Shown: positions 38,318-45,626 of the stretch, in pieces
Position numbering within the stretch: the stretch's first letter is position 1
How the letters are laid out: each line of letters opens with the position of its first letter
Assembly (NCBI GenBank): GCA_043742785.1
Contig: JAYTXU010000002.1
Coordinates: 37,973-101,972, forward strand
DNA from: JACQCF01 sp043742785
GTDB lineage: Bacteria; Omnitrophota; Gorgyraeia; Zapsychrales; Fredricksoniimonadaceae
DNA length: 64,000 bases
Direction of reading: 5' to 3'
Translations under genes and position numbers: made by a program
Notes under the pieces: model-generated
Database searches by the model: none
The model's input: only the letters and a program-made list of their open reading frames with translations
What the model was told of the DNA's origin: nothing

Positions 38318-38764
38318 TTACATCATAACCCCATCCGCCGCTGTACCTGAAACCCTTGGCGGAGCTTGCCCGCTATAGCTATTGCCTTGCGTCTCTATGT
38401 TGCTATACGAATCAAACTCTTCTTTACCACTACTTGCAACATAAAGACCTTTTCGTTTAAAACTATCTAAATTCTGATTCCCCACAACTGAAATGTAATA
38501 AGGTTCGTATTGTTCCCCTATTGCATTCTTTCCACCCAAATTAGTTGCATTCATGCAATTAACATCAGAAGAGCAAACATTACTCACTGCATTGATCATA
38601 TAATGCCTCGCATCACGCATGCGTCCTTCCAAAGATCTCCTCACATAGGTCGTCATAACAACAACTACCCCAACGACTAAAAAAATAGTCAGCGCATATT
38701 CTCCTAAAGAAGTCGAACCTCGTTGATCCCGCCTAGAGCGAGATTGTCTCCTCCATTTAAACAT
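38318..38764 (-). CDS. Class III-signal pilin C'
   Basis: 148 residues from ATG 38764, preceded by GAGGGTGG; an upstream GTG overlapping the previous stop would add 5. The N-terminus is strongly basic (KWRRQSRSRRDQRG) before STSLGEYALTIFLVVG. It shares with the gene at 39512 the pattern R-R-S/A-x-x-A/G-R-M/I-R-D-A followed by EQYEPYY and a Ser/Asn-rich tail, so it is a paralog. It has two cysteines not seen in that paralog (VCSSDVNC). Confidence 0.8.
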   Translation of the reverse strand: MFKWRRQSRSRRDQRGSTSLGEYALTIFLVVGVVVVMTTYVRRSLEGRMRDARHYMINAVSNVCSSDVNCMNATNLGGKNAIGEQYEPYYISVVGNQNLDSFKRKGLYVASSGKEEFDSYSNIETQGNSYSGQAPPRVSGTAADGVMM

Positions 38765-38778
38765 CTTATCCACCCTCA

Positions 38779-38964
38779 CTAATTAGTCATTGAATTAGTT
38801 AGTTTTTGGGCTTCCTTTTCCATACCGCTTAAAGTCATATTAACGGTATTTGTAAGCTTCTTTTGAAAAAGAGAACTACTGCCCGTTGTGAGAGTTATGA
38901 TCACAGCCACTACCGCTGTCATCAATAAGGTATACTCTATTGTACTTTGCCCTTTTTCTTTCAT
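38779..38964 (-). CDS. Class III-signal pilin B'
   Basis: 61 residues, starting after an AAGGAAATACT ribosome-binding site. KEKGQSTIEYTLLMTAVVAVIITLT is the prepilin motif. The short amphipathic tail (FQKKLTNTVNMTLSGMEKEA) matches the layout of the gene at 39907. It is probably the major small Flp-like subunit of the second block, judging only from size. Confidence 0.8.
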   Translation of the reverse strand: MKEKGQSTIEYTLLMTAVVAVIITLTTGSSSLFQKKLTNTVNMTLSGMEKEAQKLTNSMTN

Positions 38965-39004
38965 AGTATTTCCTTATAAAAACAGTCTTACTTGCATTGA
39001 AAGA

Positions 39005-39050
39005 GTAAAGGGATAGGGGATGCGTAAAATACGCCCCCTAATCCCTTTAC
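39005..39050. terminator. Long hairpin between two pilin blocks
   Basis: GTAAAGGGAT (39005-39014) pairs with ATCCCTTTAC (39041-39050), with inner AGGGG/CCCCT and GCGTA/TACGC pairing and an AAA loop. It sits in the gap between the first and second pilin blocks, where it could attenuate transcription or stabilise the 3' end of the first-block mRNA. No U-run follows directly. Confidence 0.6.
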
Positions 39051-39079
39051 TTGAATCACTCTTAATTTCTTACTGCTTC

Positions 39080-39448
39080 TTATAAACCATACCTTTCTTT
39101 AGCGTCGTTAACAATCACTGATTTCGTGATGGAATTAGTTATTTCTGCTTCTCTCATGATTGTTGAAGAGATCCCTTGTGCTTGTTGTCCACCTTCAACA
39201 ATGCCAGACAATTGCCTGGTTCTACTTCTTGTTTTTTCTGCCACGATCACATTGGTATTCCCTGGAGAATACTGATCCCCAATTTGATCCGCAGAATCCT
39301 TCAATTTACCTTGAATACCGCGTTTAATATAATTTTGAGTCACTGCTAATGCCGCAATGATCACAATGATCAATACTGCATATTCAACGGTGCTCTGTCC
39401 CTGCCTGCCGGCAGGCAGGCTCTTTTTCTTATTGAAATAGTTACTCAT
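39080..39448 (-). CDS. Class III-signal pilin D, with repeat insert in its leader
   Basis: 122 residues after a strong AGGAGG ribosome-binding site. The leader KKKSLPAGRQG precedes QSTVEYAVLIIVIIAAL, so the prepilin processing motif is intact. The SLPAGRQ part is encoded by a 20-bp palindromic repeat (39400-39419) placed just before the cleavage point. The body matches the gene at 37627. It probably forms pilus structure or is a minor pilin. The insert is tolerated because it leaves a basic, hydrophilic leader. Confidence 0.85.
   Translation of the reverse strand: MSNYFNKKKSLPAGRQGQSTVEYAVLIIVIIAALAVTQNYIKRGIQGKLKDSADQIGDQYSPGNTNVIVAEKTRSRTRQLSGIVEGGQQAQGISSTIMREAEITNSITKSVIVNDAKERYGL
39400..39419. 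repeat. 20-bp perfect palindrome, copy 2
   Basis: Identical to the copy at 18105. It lies in the coding sequence of a pilin leader, reads in frame as LPAGRQ (minus strand) and sits immediately upstream of the signal-peptidase motif. Confidence 0.9.
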
Positions 39449-39511
39449 ACAATTTCCTCCTTAAAGAATTTATTATTGACCAGCCCATTTAAGAATGGTC
39501 TTATTTTTAGA

Positions 39512-39862
39512 CTAAACTCCATTTTGTTGGCTCGCAGCATCATACCCAGTAATGTCGTAACCATTACGTGTACGATTAGTCAAATCGTCATAAGAAGAAG
39601 TACCTTCTGCTAACTTCTTATACTTTTCACTATCCCTATCAACATTGAATGCACTATTAACATAGTATGGTTCATACTGATTTGTAACCCCAATTGAACT
39701 TGTCTGGTTTGTCATATACATAGCTGCGTCACGTATACGCGCTTGCATAGCCCTCTGAGCATACGTTTGCATAGCTACAACACCCGCAATGACCAGAGCA
39801 ATGAGTAAAGCATACTCGGCTGTATTTTGGGCTTTTTTATTTTTAAATAACTGTCTAAACAT
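39512..39862 (-). CDS. Class III-signal pilin C
   Basis: 116 residues, with GGGAGGAAAT just before the ATG. The leader NKKAQ precedes NTAEYALLIALVIAGVV. The later parts (RAMQARIRDAAMYMTNQ, NQYEPYYVNSAF) match the gene at 38318. It is a structural or minor pilin of the Tad-like pilus. It lies between the B-type and D-type pilins in the first block. Confidence 0.82.
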   Translation of the reverse strand: MFRQLFKNKKAQNTAEYALLIALVIAGVVAMQTYAQRAMQARIRDAAMYMTNQTSSIGVTNQYEPYYVNSAFNVDRDSEKYKKLAEGTSSYDDLTNRTRNGYDITGYDAASQQNGV

Positions 39863-39906
39863 ATTTCCTCCCTTTAAGGAATTTATTGTTGTTTGTTATA
39901 CATTTA

Positions 39907-40173
39907 CTATGGTTTAAAAACATCCATCTTTAATGCATTCAACGATTCTTGAGAAGCAATCGTATTGAAAGTCTGATCATGTGTCGTTGATAAATCCGCT
40001 GCTTTAGTTGCAATTTCATCAGCCTGATTATTAAGTGATTCCGTTAATTTTGTTTTAAAAGAAACTGAGATGATGATAATCGTTGCCACCACCGCGGTTA
40101 CAATCAAGATATATTCCACGGTACTCTGCCCTGATTTATTGCGAGGCGTTTTGTATTTTCTATTTCTAAACAT
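39907..40173 (-). CDS. Class III-signal pilin B
   Basis: 88 residues with a ribosome-binding site ATAGGAGA. The leader RNKSGQSTVEYILIVTAVVATIIII carries the class III processing motif; a short amphipathic helix and a polar tail follow. It pairs with the gene at 38779 as the B-type pilin. It is the second gene in the pilin operon after the 50-residue pilin. Confidence 0.82.
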   Translation of the reverse strand: MFRNRKYKTPRNKSGQSTVEYILIVTAVVATIIIISVSFKTKLTESLNNQADEIATKAADLSTTHDQTFNTIASQESLNALKMDVFKP

Positions 40174-40197
40174 AGCTGAATCTCCTATTTAAGTTTA

Positions 40198-40350
40198 TTA
40201 ATTATTAGCTGCCGATTCAATCGCTTTTTGGGTAGATTGCACGGAACGAAACGCATAGGTGCTCATGGCGGAAAGAGCTGCCGTCACTAAAGCCACAACG
40301 ATCGCATATTCGATTAGGTTTTGTCCTTTTGAGTCTTTTTGGCTAATCAT
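40198..40350 (-). CDS. Small class III-signal pilin A (50 residues), first gene of the pilin cluster
   Basis: This short gene reads MISQKDSKGQNLIEY followed by a hydrophobic helix (AIVVALVTAALSAMS) and a Gln/Ser-rich tail ending AANN. The GQxxxEY prepilin motif supports it despite its length. GGGGCAC precedes the ATG at 40350. It is preceded by a roughly 220-nt leader with a strong promoter (40576-40604), so it is the first gene of the pilin operon and plausibly the main Flp-type subunit. Confidence 0.8.
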   Translation of the reverse strand: MISQKDSKGQNLIEYAIVVALVTAALSAMSTYAFRSVQSTQKAIESAANN

Positions 40351-40385
40351 TGTGTGCCCCTATATTGGTTTCGTAAAAGCGTTTT

Positions 40386-40462
40386 GGCCTGAACCTTTAA
40401 AGCCTCCCTTTAAAGACACTCGGATCCCAGGCCTCGATTTATGTTAAGTCCCCTTTAGGGAC
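40386..40462 (-). promoter_or_regulatory. Structured leader upstream of the pilin operon (possible cis-regulatory RNA)
   Basis: In the minus-strand transcript between the promoter and the first pilin there is a hairpin, GTCCC-taaag-GGGAC (40462-40448). A second unit has an outer GGCCTG/CAGGCC stem (40433-40428 with 40391-40386) enclosing two CTTTAAAG copies that can pair around GGAGG. I do not recognise a known riboswitch class. The stems and the position suggest regulation; covariation was not tested. Confidence 0.4.
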
Positions 40463-40483
40463 GGAAAAACAATGTTCTTATAT

Positions 40484-40554
40484 GTCATTCCCGTGAAAAC
40501 GGGAATCCAGAATTTGCTACCTATGGATCCCCGATTAAAACATTCGAGGATGAC
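40484..40554. repeat. 71-bp palindromic dispersed element
   Basis: It begins GTCATTCCCGTGAAAACGGG and ends GAGGATGAC. It is the same family as 18041-18138, on the opposite strand. It lies in the leader of the pilin operon, between its promoter and the structured segment. Confidence 0.8.
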
Positions 40555-40575
40555 AGGAATTAACATCATAGTGAA

Positions 40576-40604
40576 AGTATGCCATATTATAGAGAGACTG
40601 TCAA
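40576..40604 (-). promoter_or_regulatory. Promoter of the pilin operon
   Basis: On the minus strand TTGACA (40604-40599), a 17-nt spacer and CATACT (40581-40576). The expected start near 40569 leaves a roughly 220-nt leader before pilin A. It lies just upstream of the convergently placed end of the gene at 40647. Confidence 0.6.
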
Positions 40605-40646
40605 CCTCCTGCTCCTATTTCAAGAAAGCCCTTTCTATCGTCGCTA

Positions 40647-41843
40647 CTAATTTATGAAAACACGTATTTCTTTTGCCCTGTAATCTTTTATAGCTAAATT
40701 GTTGATATTTTGAGCCGCCGCCCTTAATACTTTAATCTCTTCAAAATTACCTGGAAGGTTCAGATAGATCTCTCGATATTGATCATTAAGAGCTTCTTCC
40801 CCTGAAAGAGAAATGATCCTATCCAGCGATTCTTCTGAAATTCTATCAGGGAAGAACATCTGGGCGCGTCCTCTAAGGTGATCTTTCAGTCTCTGCGCTT
40901 GATCCGCCCCTTCTTTATAACTAACTTTAACAGGTAGAGAGAACGGATACGTCAAAAGAGGATGTCTGTTCAGATATTTTTTAGCTATTTCTTCATAACC
41001 TATTGATTCTATGTTAGTTAAGAGTTTTTCATCTTCTTTAACCCTCAAAATAAACTCTCTCTTGTGAGAAAGGAGAGCCGTAAACTCAAAAAAAACTCGA
41101 TCCTTTGGTCCTATCAATGAGATTTTATTTATTCTCTTGTGAGGGACGTTTTCGAAAGCAGCCACAAAGCTCTCTAGTATGGCCTTGGAACAATTGTTAT
41201 TTTTTTCTCGAATGATTAAAGGGCTCGTATTATTAAGAATATAGTCCGCTACTTCGCAAGAGGCTCTTTCAATGGGGGCAGTCAAGGATTCTTCATTAGG
41301 ATTTTGTGAATAGAGGCCTTGAAAACGGGGATCTACATAAAAAACATTTTCTTCTGTTTCTATCTTAATCGCATAAACCTGTTGTGTAAGATACTCCCAT
41401 TCTGAATTAACATTGTTCTCTGCTGCTATCTTTATTTGTAGGCAATCATCAATCCCCAAAATGGGCTTAAACGATAAGTCCCATAAAGCTGCTTTTAAAA
41501 AAATTTCTCCGGCATTGGAGACATTTTTTCTTTTTTGAATCTGTGCTTCAGGTTCTTTAACAACAACGGCTGGAGGTAAAATAATTTTAAACGGAGCTAG
41601 TGCTTTTGAAATTTCAAATTTTTTTTCGAGAGGAATTTTGAACTTCTCTTTTATTTTGCGCTCACGCGGAGTAATGACATGGCTCTTTTTAAGAAGCTCG
41701 TGCACTGAAGATTTGGAAACCTGGTGACCAAATCTTAAAAAAACCTGACCAGCTAAATTTTGACAAGTAATTTTAGGATCATTTTGCTTTTGCTCAATGA
41801 TGAAGGAGGAAACTTCTGGAATTAATTTGTAGACGACACCCAT
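40647..41843 (-). CDS. Degenerate transposase-like protein with N-terminal helix-turn-helix
   Basis: 398 residues from ATG 41843; an upstream GTG would add four. The N-terminus (about 12-60: FIIEQKQNDPKITCQNLAGQ, then VSKSSVHELLKKS) looks like a winged helix. The middle has ENVFYVDPRFQGLYS and later ISLIGPKDRVFFEFTALLSH followed by KREFILRVKE. That arrangement recalls IS transposases that read YxDxH... and ...DRGG-FF-...-FITYR, but the acidic catalytic residues are not convincingly kept. Inference: a decayed or repurposed transposase. No terminal inverted repeats were found. It lies between the DUF192 gene and the pilin operon. An unrelated regulator is equally possible. Confidence 0.4.
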   Translation of the reverse strand: MGVVYKLIPEVSSFIIEQKQNDPKITCQNLAGQVFLRFGHQVSKSSVHELLKKSHVITPRERKIKEKFKIPLEKKFEISKALAPFKIILPPAVVVKEPEAQIQKRKNVSNAGEIFLKAALWDLSFKPILGIDDCLQIKIAAENNVNSEWEYLTQQVYAIKIETEENVFYVDPRFQGLYSQNPNEESLTAPIERASCEVADYILNNTSPLIIREKNNNCSKAILESFVAAFENVPHKRINKISLIGPKDRVFFEFTALLSHKREFILRVKEDEKLLTNIESIGYEEIAKKYLNRHPLLTYPFSLPVKVSYKEGADQAQRLKDHLRGRAQMFFPDRISEESLDRIISLSGEEALNDQYREIYLNLPGNFEEIKVLRAAAQNINNLAIKDYRAKEIRVFIN

Positions 41844-41905
41844 AAATGAGCACACAAGTTACGGAGTCCTGCTTTATGGGACGACGTCAACTTGTCCTGT
41901 GCGAA

Positions 41906-41925
41906 CCTGCCTGCCGGCAGGCAGG
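41906..41925. repeat. 20-bp perfect palindrome, copy 3
   Basis: An identical copy in the intergenic gap between the transposase-like gene and the DUF192 gene. Confidence 0.9.
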
Positions 41926-41997
41926 TTTATCCCGAGTCCTTTGTGATGATTCTAGAGGACGAGGGATTTCCTTAAAAAAGAAACTCGTGAAAGAGCT

Positions 41998-42339
41998 TTA
42001 CGAGATTGTCAGTTGATCTCCCACCTGTGTCTTGGTTTCTTCAATTGTACCAGCAGGCAATTCAATGGCGCAAGCAGACTTCCAAAAAACAGGAGAGAAT
42101 CTAAAGGGTTTAATTTTTGAAACAATCCCAACAACCTTATTGTTGGCATCCACAAAAACAACATCAATCGCAAACTTCATAAAAAGCATGTGGATGCTTT
42201 GACATTGCCAGATAACCAAAGCTTCATTTTTATTTAGCGACTCTCTTCCCAACAATCCCTTCATTCTCTTTAAAGGATTGTCCGCCATTTCGAGTGAATT
42301 TGCCAAGGAGGTTCTTTGAGTAAGATTGATAATAGGCAT
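41998..42339 (-). CDS. DUF192-family protein
   Basis: 113 residues. The order SLANSLEMADNPLKRMKGLLGRESL, HMLFMKFAIDVVFVDANNKV, IKPFRFSPVFWKSACAIELPAG is the DUF192 signature. The family is a small beta fold of unknown biochemical role, often found near secretion and pilus genes. There is no signal peptide here. It sits 15 bp after the TadZ-CpaF fusion gene, so it is likely co-transcribed with the pilus machinery. Confidence 0.85.
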   Translation of the reverse strand: MPIINLTQRTSLANSLEMADNPLKRMKGLLGRESLNKNEALVIWQCQSIHMLFMKFAIDVVFVDANNKVVGIVSKIKPFRFSPVFWKSACAIELPAGTIEETKTQVGDQLTIS

Positions 42340-42354
42340 GCGTGTGAATCAAAA

Positions 42355-44511
42355 CTATTTTGAATTAAAAATATTTTTGCTTAAAGAAACGCCTCTGGTA
42401 ATAATATCTTCATAACAAATGGGAACATACCCTGTTGGAAGATACTCTCCCGTGACTTTTCCTTCTGCATCAACTCCAGCATTCTTAAAATTGAAAATAT
42501 CCTTAATTTCTGGAATACCTTCTATTAATTTGCCCGTCATTTCTGAAATGGCTGTGATTTTACGAGAACCATCCGAAAAACGATTAATCTGCACAATAAC
42601 ATGAATCGCAGAAGCCGTCATTTCATAAATCGCACGAACCGGAAGCTCGATTCCTGATAAAAGAACCATTGAAGATAATCGAGATAATACATCCCTTGGA
42701 GTATTTGCATGCAAGGTCGTTAAAGAACCGTCATGTCCCGTGTTCATCGCCTGAAGCATATCTAAAACTTCCGGTCCACGACACTCCCCAATAATAATAC
42801 GATCTGGTCTCATACGTAACGTATTTATGAAAAGGTCTCTAATCGACACCCTTCCCTTGCCTTCAATATTCGGAGGCCTTGTTTCTAATCTGGCCCAATG
42901 TGTTTTAACCAGACGTAATTCCGCGGCATCTTCAATCGTAATAATGCGTTCATTATCCGGAATAAATTGAGAAATAATGTTAAGAAGAGTTGTTTTTCCA
43001 GCCCCCGTACCTCCAGAGACGATCATATTCTTACGGCCAATAACACAGGCATTTAAAAACTCGGCCATCGCTGCTGAAAGGCTTCCAAACTTAGTCATCA
43101 AATCTTCAATCGTGTAGCGATCTTGTGCAAACTTACGAATCGTTATCATGGGCCCGCCTAAAGACAAAGGAGGAAGAATCGCATTGATACGAGAACCATC
43201 TGGAAGTCTTGCATCCACCATCGGTGTTGATTCATCGATACGACGCCCTAGAGGAGCAATAATACGATCAATAATCGCTCGAACTTGCTCGTTGGTAACA
43301 AAATGTTTATTCGTTAAAAGAAGTTTTCCATTTTTTTCAACAAAAATATCATCCTTATTATTAACCATAATGTCTGTAATGTCCCCATCCGCTAAAAAAT
43401 CTTCCAAAGGCCCCAACCCTACCGCTTCGTTAACAATTTCTCTGATAATTCGCCCTCTTTCTTCATGAGAAGAAAGCATCGATCCCGACGCCTCAGCTAA
43501 AAGCTCCGTAACCACTTTTTCAGCAGCTTTGCGAATATTAACCGCCTGCTGCTTATCCATAAGAACTTCCGTCGATATTTTTTTAATATTCATTCTCTCA
43601 ACAAGCTTTAAATGAATGGCTCTTTTTAACTGAACAATAACATCTTCTTCCTTTTTATACGTCGCCTCCACGGGTGACGATCCTAAATTAATTCCAAACT
43701 TTTCCCAAAACTCATTGCTCTTTGCCGATCCTTCAACAGCTCTTACCTTAACAACATCCGAAGAAGGAACATATATTCCTTCCACTTGCAATTTATCCAC
43801 CATCTCAAAAAAAGCTTCAGAAACCTTGGTTCTAGGACTGATCGTTACGCAGGGAACCCCTTGATTCAAAGCCATCCCCACATTGTTACCATCGGAGGGA
43901 ATCAATGAAAATATGTCTCCTCCTAGTGCCGTTTGAACCTCCTGCCAGGCAACACTTCCCCGGCTTTCAGCTCTGTTCACAATGGTTTTTGTCATCTTTG
44001 AAGGAAAATGCAAACTTTGCAAAATCTCTAGACTGTTTTTAGCTTGATAAACAGCTAAAATATCCGGCGTGGTCACAAGAAGAATTAAATTGGAATTATC
44101 GAGGGCACTAATCAGTGTTTCACTAAATGTTTTATCCGCATCGACAACAATATAATCATACAAGGTTACTGCTTTTTTAAAAAACAATCTGATATTGTCT
44201 GCTGTTAAATGCCCCACTTGTCTCAAATTTCCTACAACAGGAAGAAACTCTAGCCCGCTCTTATGAACTGTCACAAATCTTTTTACAACTTCATTGTTTT
44301 CATCCGTCTTCATAGCTCCCAAAATATCCACTAAAGAAAAGGCGGGAGTCAAACTAACCATTCGCGCTGCATTTTGACCCGCTTGAAGATCCAGATCAAA
44401 AAGAAGAGTTCTCTTGTTTTTAGCCGTCAGGGCAGCAGCTAGATTAACAGCGACGAAGGTTTTTCCAACCCCTCCCTTATTACTAAAAACAGTTATTACT
44501 TTACACGCCAT
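42355..44511 (-). CDS. TadZ (CpaE) and CpaF/TadA ATPase fused in one protein
   Basis: 718 residues. Residues about 1-250 form a MinD/ParA-like domain: FSNKGGVGKT P-loop at 9-18, then FDLDLQ, matching TadZ/CpaE, which positions the pilus at the cell pole. Residues about 290-718 are a CpaF/TadA secretion ATPase: EIVNEAVGLGPLEDFLAD, GGTGAGKTTLLN at about 500, a DAAELRL Asp box and RPDRIIIGECRGPE Walker B. These are normally two genes. I saw no stop or frameshift between them. The fused protein would locate and power pilus assembly together. It is preceded by AAAAGGAA and by the palindrome at 44527-44585. Confidence 0.9.
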   Translation of the reverse strand: MACKVITVFSNKGGVGKTFVAVNLAAALTAKNKRTLLFDLDLQAGQNAARMVSLTPAFSLVDILGAMKTDENNEVVKRFVTVHKSGLEFLPVVGNLRQVGHLTADNIRLFFKKAVTLYDYIVVDADKTFSETLISALDNSNLILLVTTPDILAVYQAKNSLEILQSLHFPSKMTKTIVNRAESRGSVAWQEVQTALGGDIFSLIPSDGNNVGMALNQGVPCVTISPRTKVSEAFFEMVDKLQVEGIYVPSSDVVKVRAVEGSAKSNEFWEKFGINLGSSPVEATYKKEEDVIVQLKRAIHLKLVERMNIKKISTEVLMDKQQAVNIRKAAEKVVTELLAEASGSMLSSHEERGRIIREIVNEAVGLGPLEDFLADGDITDIMVNNKDDIFVEKNGKLLLTNKHFVTNEQVRAIIDRIIAPLGRRIDESTPMVDARLPDGSRINAILPPLSLGGPMITIRKFAQDRYTIEDLMTKFGSLSAAMAEFLNACVIGRKNMIVSGGTGAGKTTLLNIISQFIPDNERIITIEDAAELRLVKTHWARLETRPPNIEGKGRVSIRDLFINTLRMRPDRIIIGECRGPEVLDMLQAMNTGHDGSLTTLHANTPRDVLSRLSSMVLLSGIELPVRAIYEMTASAIHVIVQINRFSDGSRKITAISEMTGKLIEGIPEIKDIFNFKNAGVDAEGKVTGEYLPTGYVPICYEDIITRGVSLSKNIFNSK

Positions 44512-44526
44512 TTGTTTCCTTTTATA

Positions 44527-44585
44527 TAATTAGTGACAGGCACTATTTATTTAACATCGATTTAAATAGTGCCTGTCACTAATTA
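44527..44585. repeat. GTGACAGGCAC palindrome, copy 2
   Basis: Perfect 23-bp arms around TAATTAGTGACAGGCACTAT with a 13-nt loop (44550-44562). It lies between the beta-barrel gene and the TadZ-CpaF gene and could terminate or stabilise transcripts. It shares the TAGTGACAGGCACTA core with 26521-26570. Confidence 0.85.
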
Positions 44586-44611
44586 TTGTAACACGGTTTT
44601 TTATTTTGTCA

Positions 44612-45613
44612 TTAAAACTGCATCCCAAATTTGGAACCAATTTCAGTAGTTGTATTGTGCGGTTCTAATCCCAGCTCTGAATTTCCTAAGATCACTGTTT
44701 GATCAACCTTGGAATCTTCAATATTCCAAAAACGAATAAATGGTTCCATATAAATATCGATAGGGTCAAAATGTTTTAACAATCGTATTGAGCCGCGAAT
44801 ACCAAACCCTTTGTCTTGATGATCGCTAACATCAAAACTAGGGCTAGAGTTAAATTGATCAATATCGCTCAAATAACTTTTTTGAGTCCCTTGAAGAAAA
44901 TAATCATACTCCACATTAAGACTTATTTCTGTATTATCTGCCGCTGGAATATCAACAGTAGCTCCTATTGGTATATAAAAATAATGAGATTTACGATCAT
45001 AGCCAGCAAAGAAATTTATCCCGTCATTAGTCGAAGAATGTCCATTGCTTGGATCAAGTAGATAACGATATCCAAAACCAAAATAAGGAGTTACTCTTGA
45101 CTGATCAGATAATATATACTCTTTGCCGACTATTCCCCTTATTTCATACGTTTTATCCGTCCTTCTGTCTGGAGCTGATCCTTTATAATCTACCTTCCCT
45201 TGAGAAAATCGTCCTTCTAAACGATAAACATTAATAATACTGTTATTTAAAAAATTTCCATAGGCTGGTCGATACATATATCTGCCATAATATCCCGTCA
45301 TAGCCCCGGTGATAAAAACACCAACATCGCGTTCCGTGTATCTATTATGGTAAACCTCTGTCCCAATATCAAACGTGTGTCTTCTTGTAACAAGAACTTC
45401 TTTCTTAGAAACAGTCTTCACCGGATTTTCTTCTGCTAGTTGCACCATTTCCGGTTGAATCTGGCTAGAAGATTCCCCTTGATTCATTGCCAAGTCCATG
45501 TCGTGTTCAATGATTTGCTCTCGGGAAGGCTCTGCTTGAACATTCGCAGAAAAAATAACGATAAGGACTATTAGAAAACTTCTTACTCGAAAGCTTTTAG
45601 GAAGGAATCCCAT
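44612..45613 (-). CDS. Outer-membrane beta-barrel protein
   Basis: 333 residues from ATG 45613; an earlier TTG at 45658 overlaps the secretin stop but would place the signal peptide deep inside. The signal peptide is VRSFLIVLIVIFSANVQA with cleavage after ANVQA. The body is built of alternating aromatic and polar strands and ends in KFGMQF, a typical C-terminal Phe of barrel proteins. No specific family was recognised. It sits between the secretin and the TadZ-CpaF gene, so it may help insert or decorate the pilus channel, or be a porin. Confidence 0.65.
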   Translation of the reverse strand: MGFLPKSFRVRSFLIVLIVIFSANVQAEPSREQIIEHDMDLAMNQGESSSQIQPEMVQLAEENPVKTVSKKEVLVTRRHTFDIGTEVYHNRYTERDVGVFITGAMTGYYGRYMYRPAYGNFLNNSIINVYRLEGRFSQGKVDYKGSAPDRRTDKTYEIRGIVGKEYILSDQSRVTPYFGFGYRYLLDPSNGHSSTNDGINFFAGYDRKSHYFYIPIGATVDIPAADNTEISLNVEYDYFLQGTQKSYLSDIDQFNSSPSFDVSDHQDKGFGIRGSIRLLKHFDPIDIYMEPFIRFWNIEDSKVDQTVILGNSELGLEPHNTTTEIGSKFGMQF

Positions 45614-45626
45614 ATTTCTAAACAAT

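Noticed and set aside
40386..40462. c-di-GMP-I (GEMM) riboswitch upstream of the pilins
   Set aside because: The conserved GCAAAGCC and GGCAAACC-type cores are not present, so only an unclassified structured leader is claimed.
41876..42016. 46-codon plus-strand frame containing the PACRQAG repeat translation
   Set aside because: It overlaps the end of the DUF192 gene on the other strand, has no ribosome-binding site and is partly repeat sequence.
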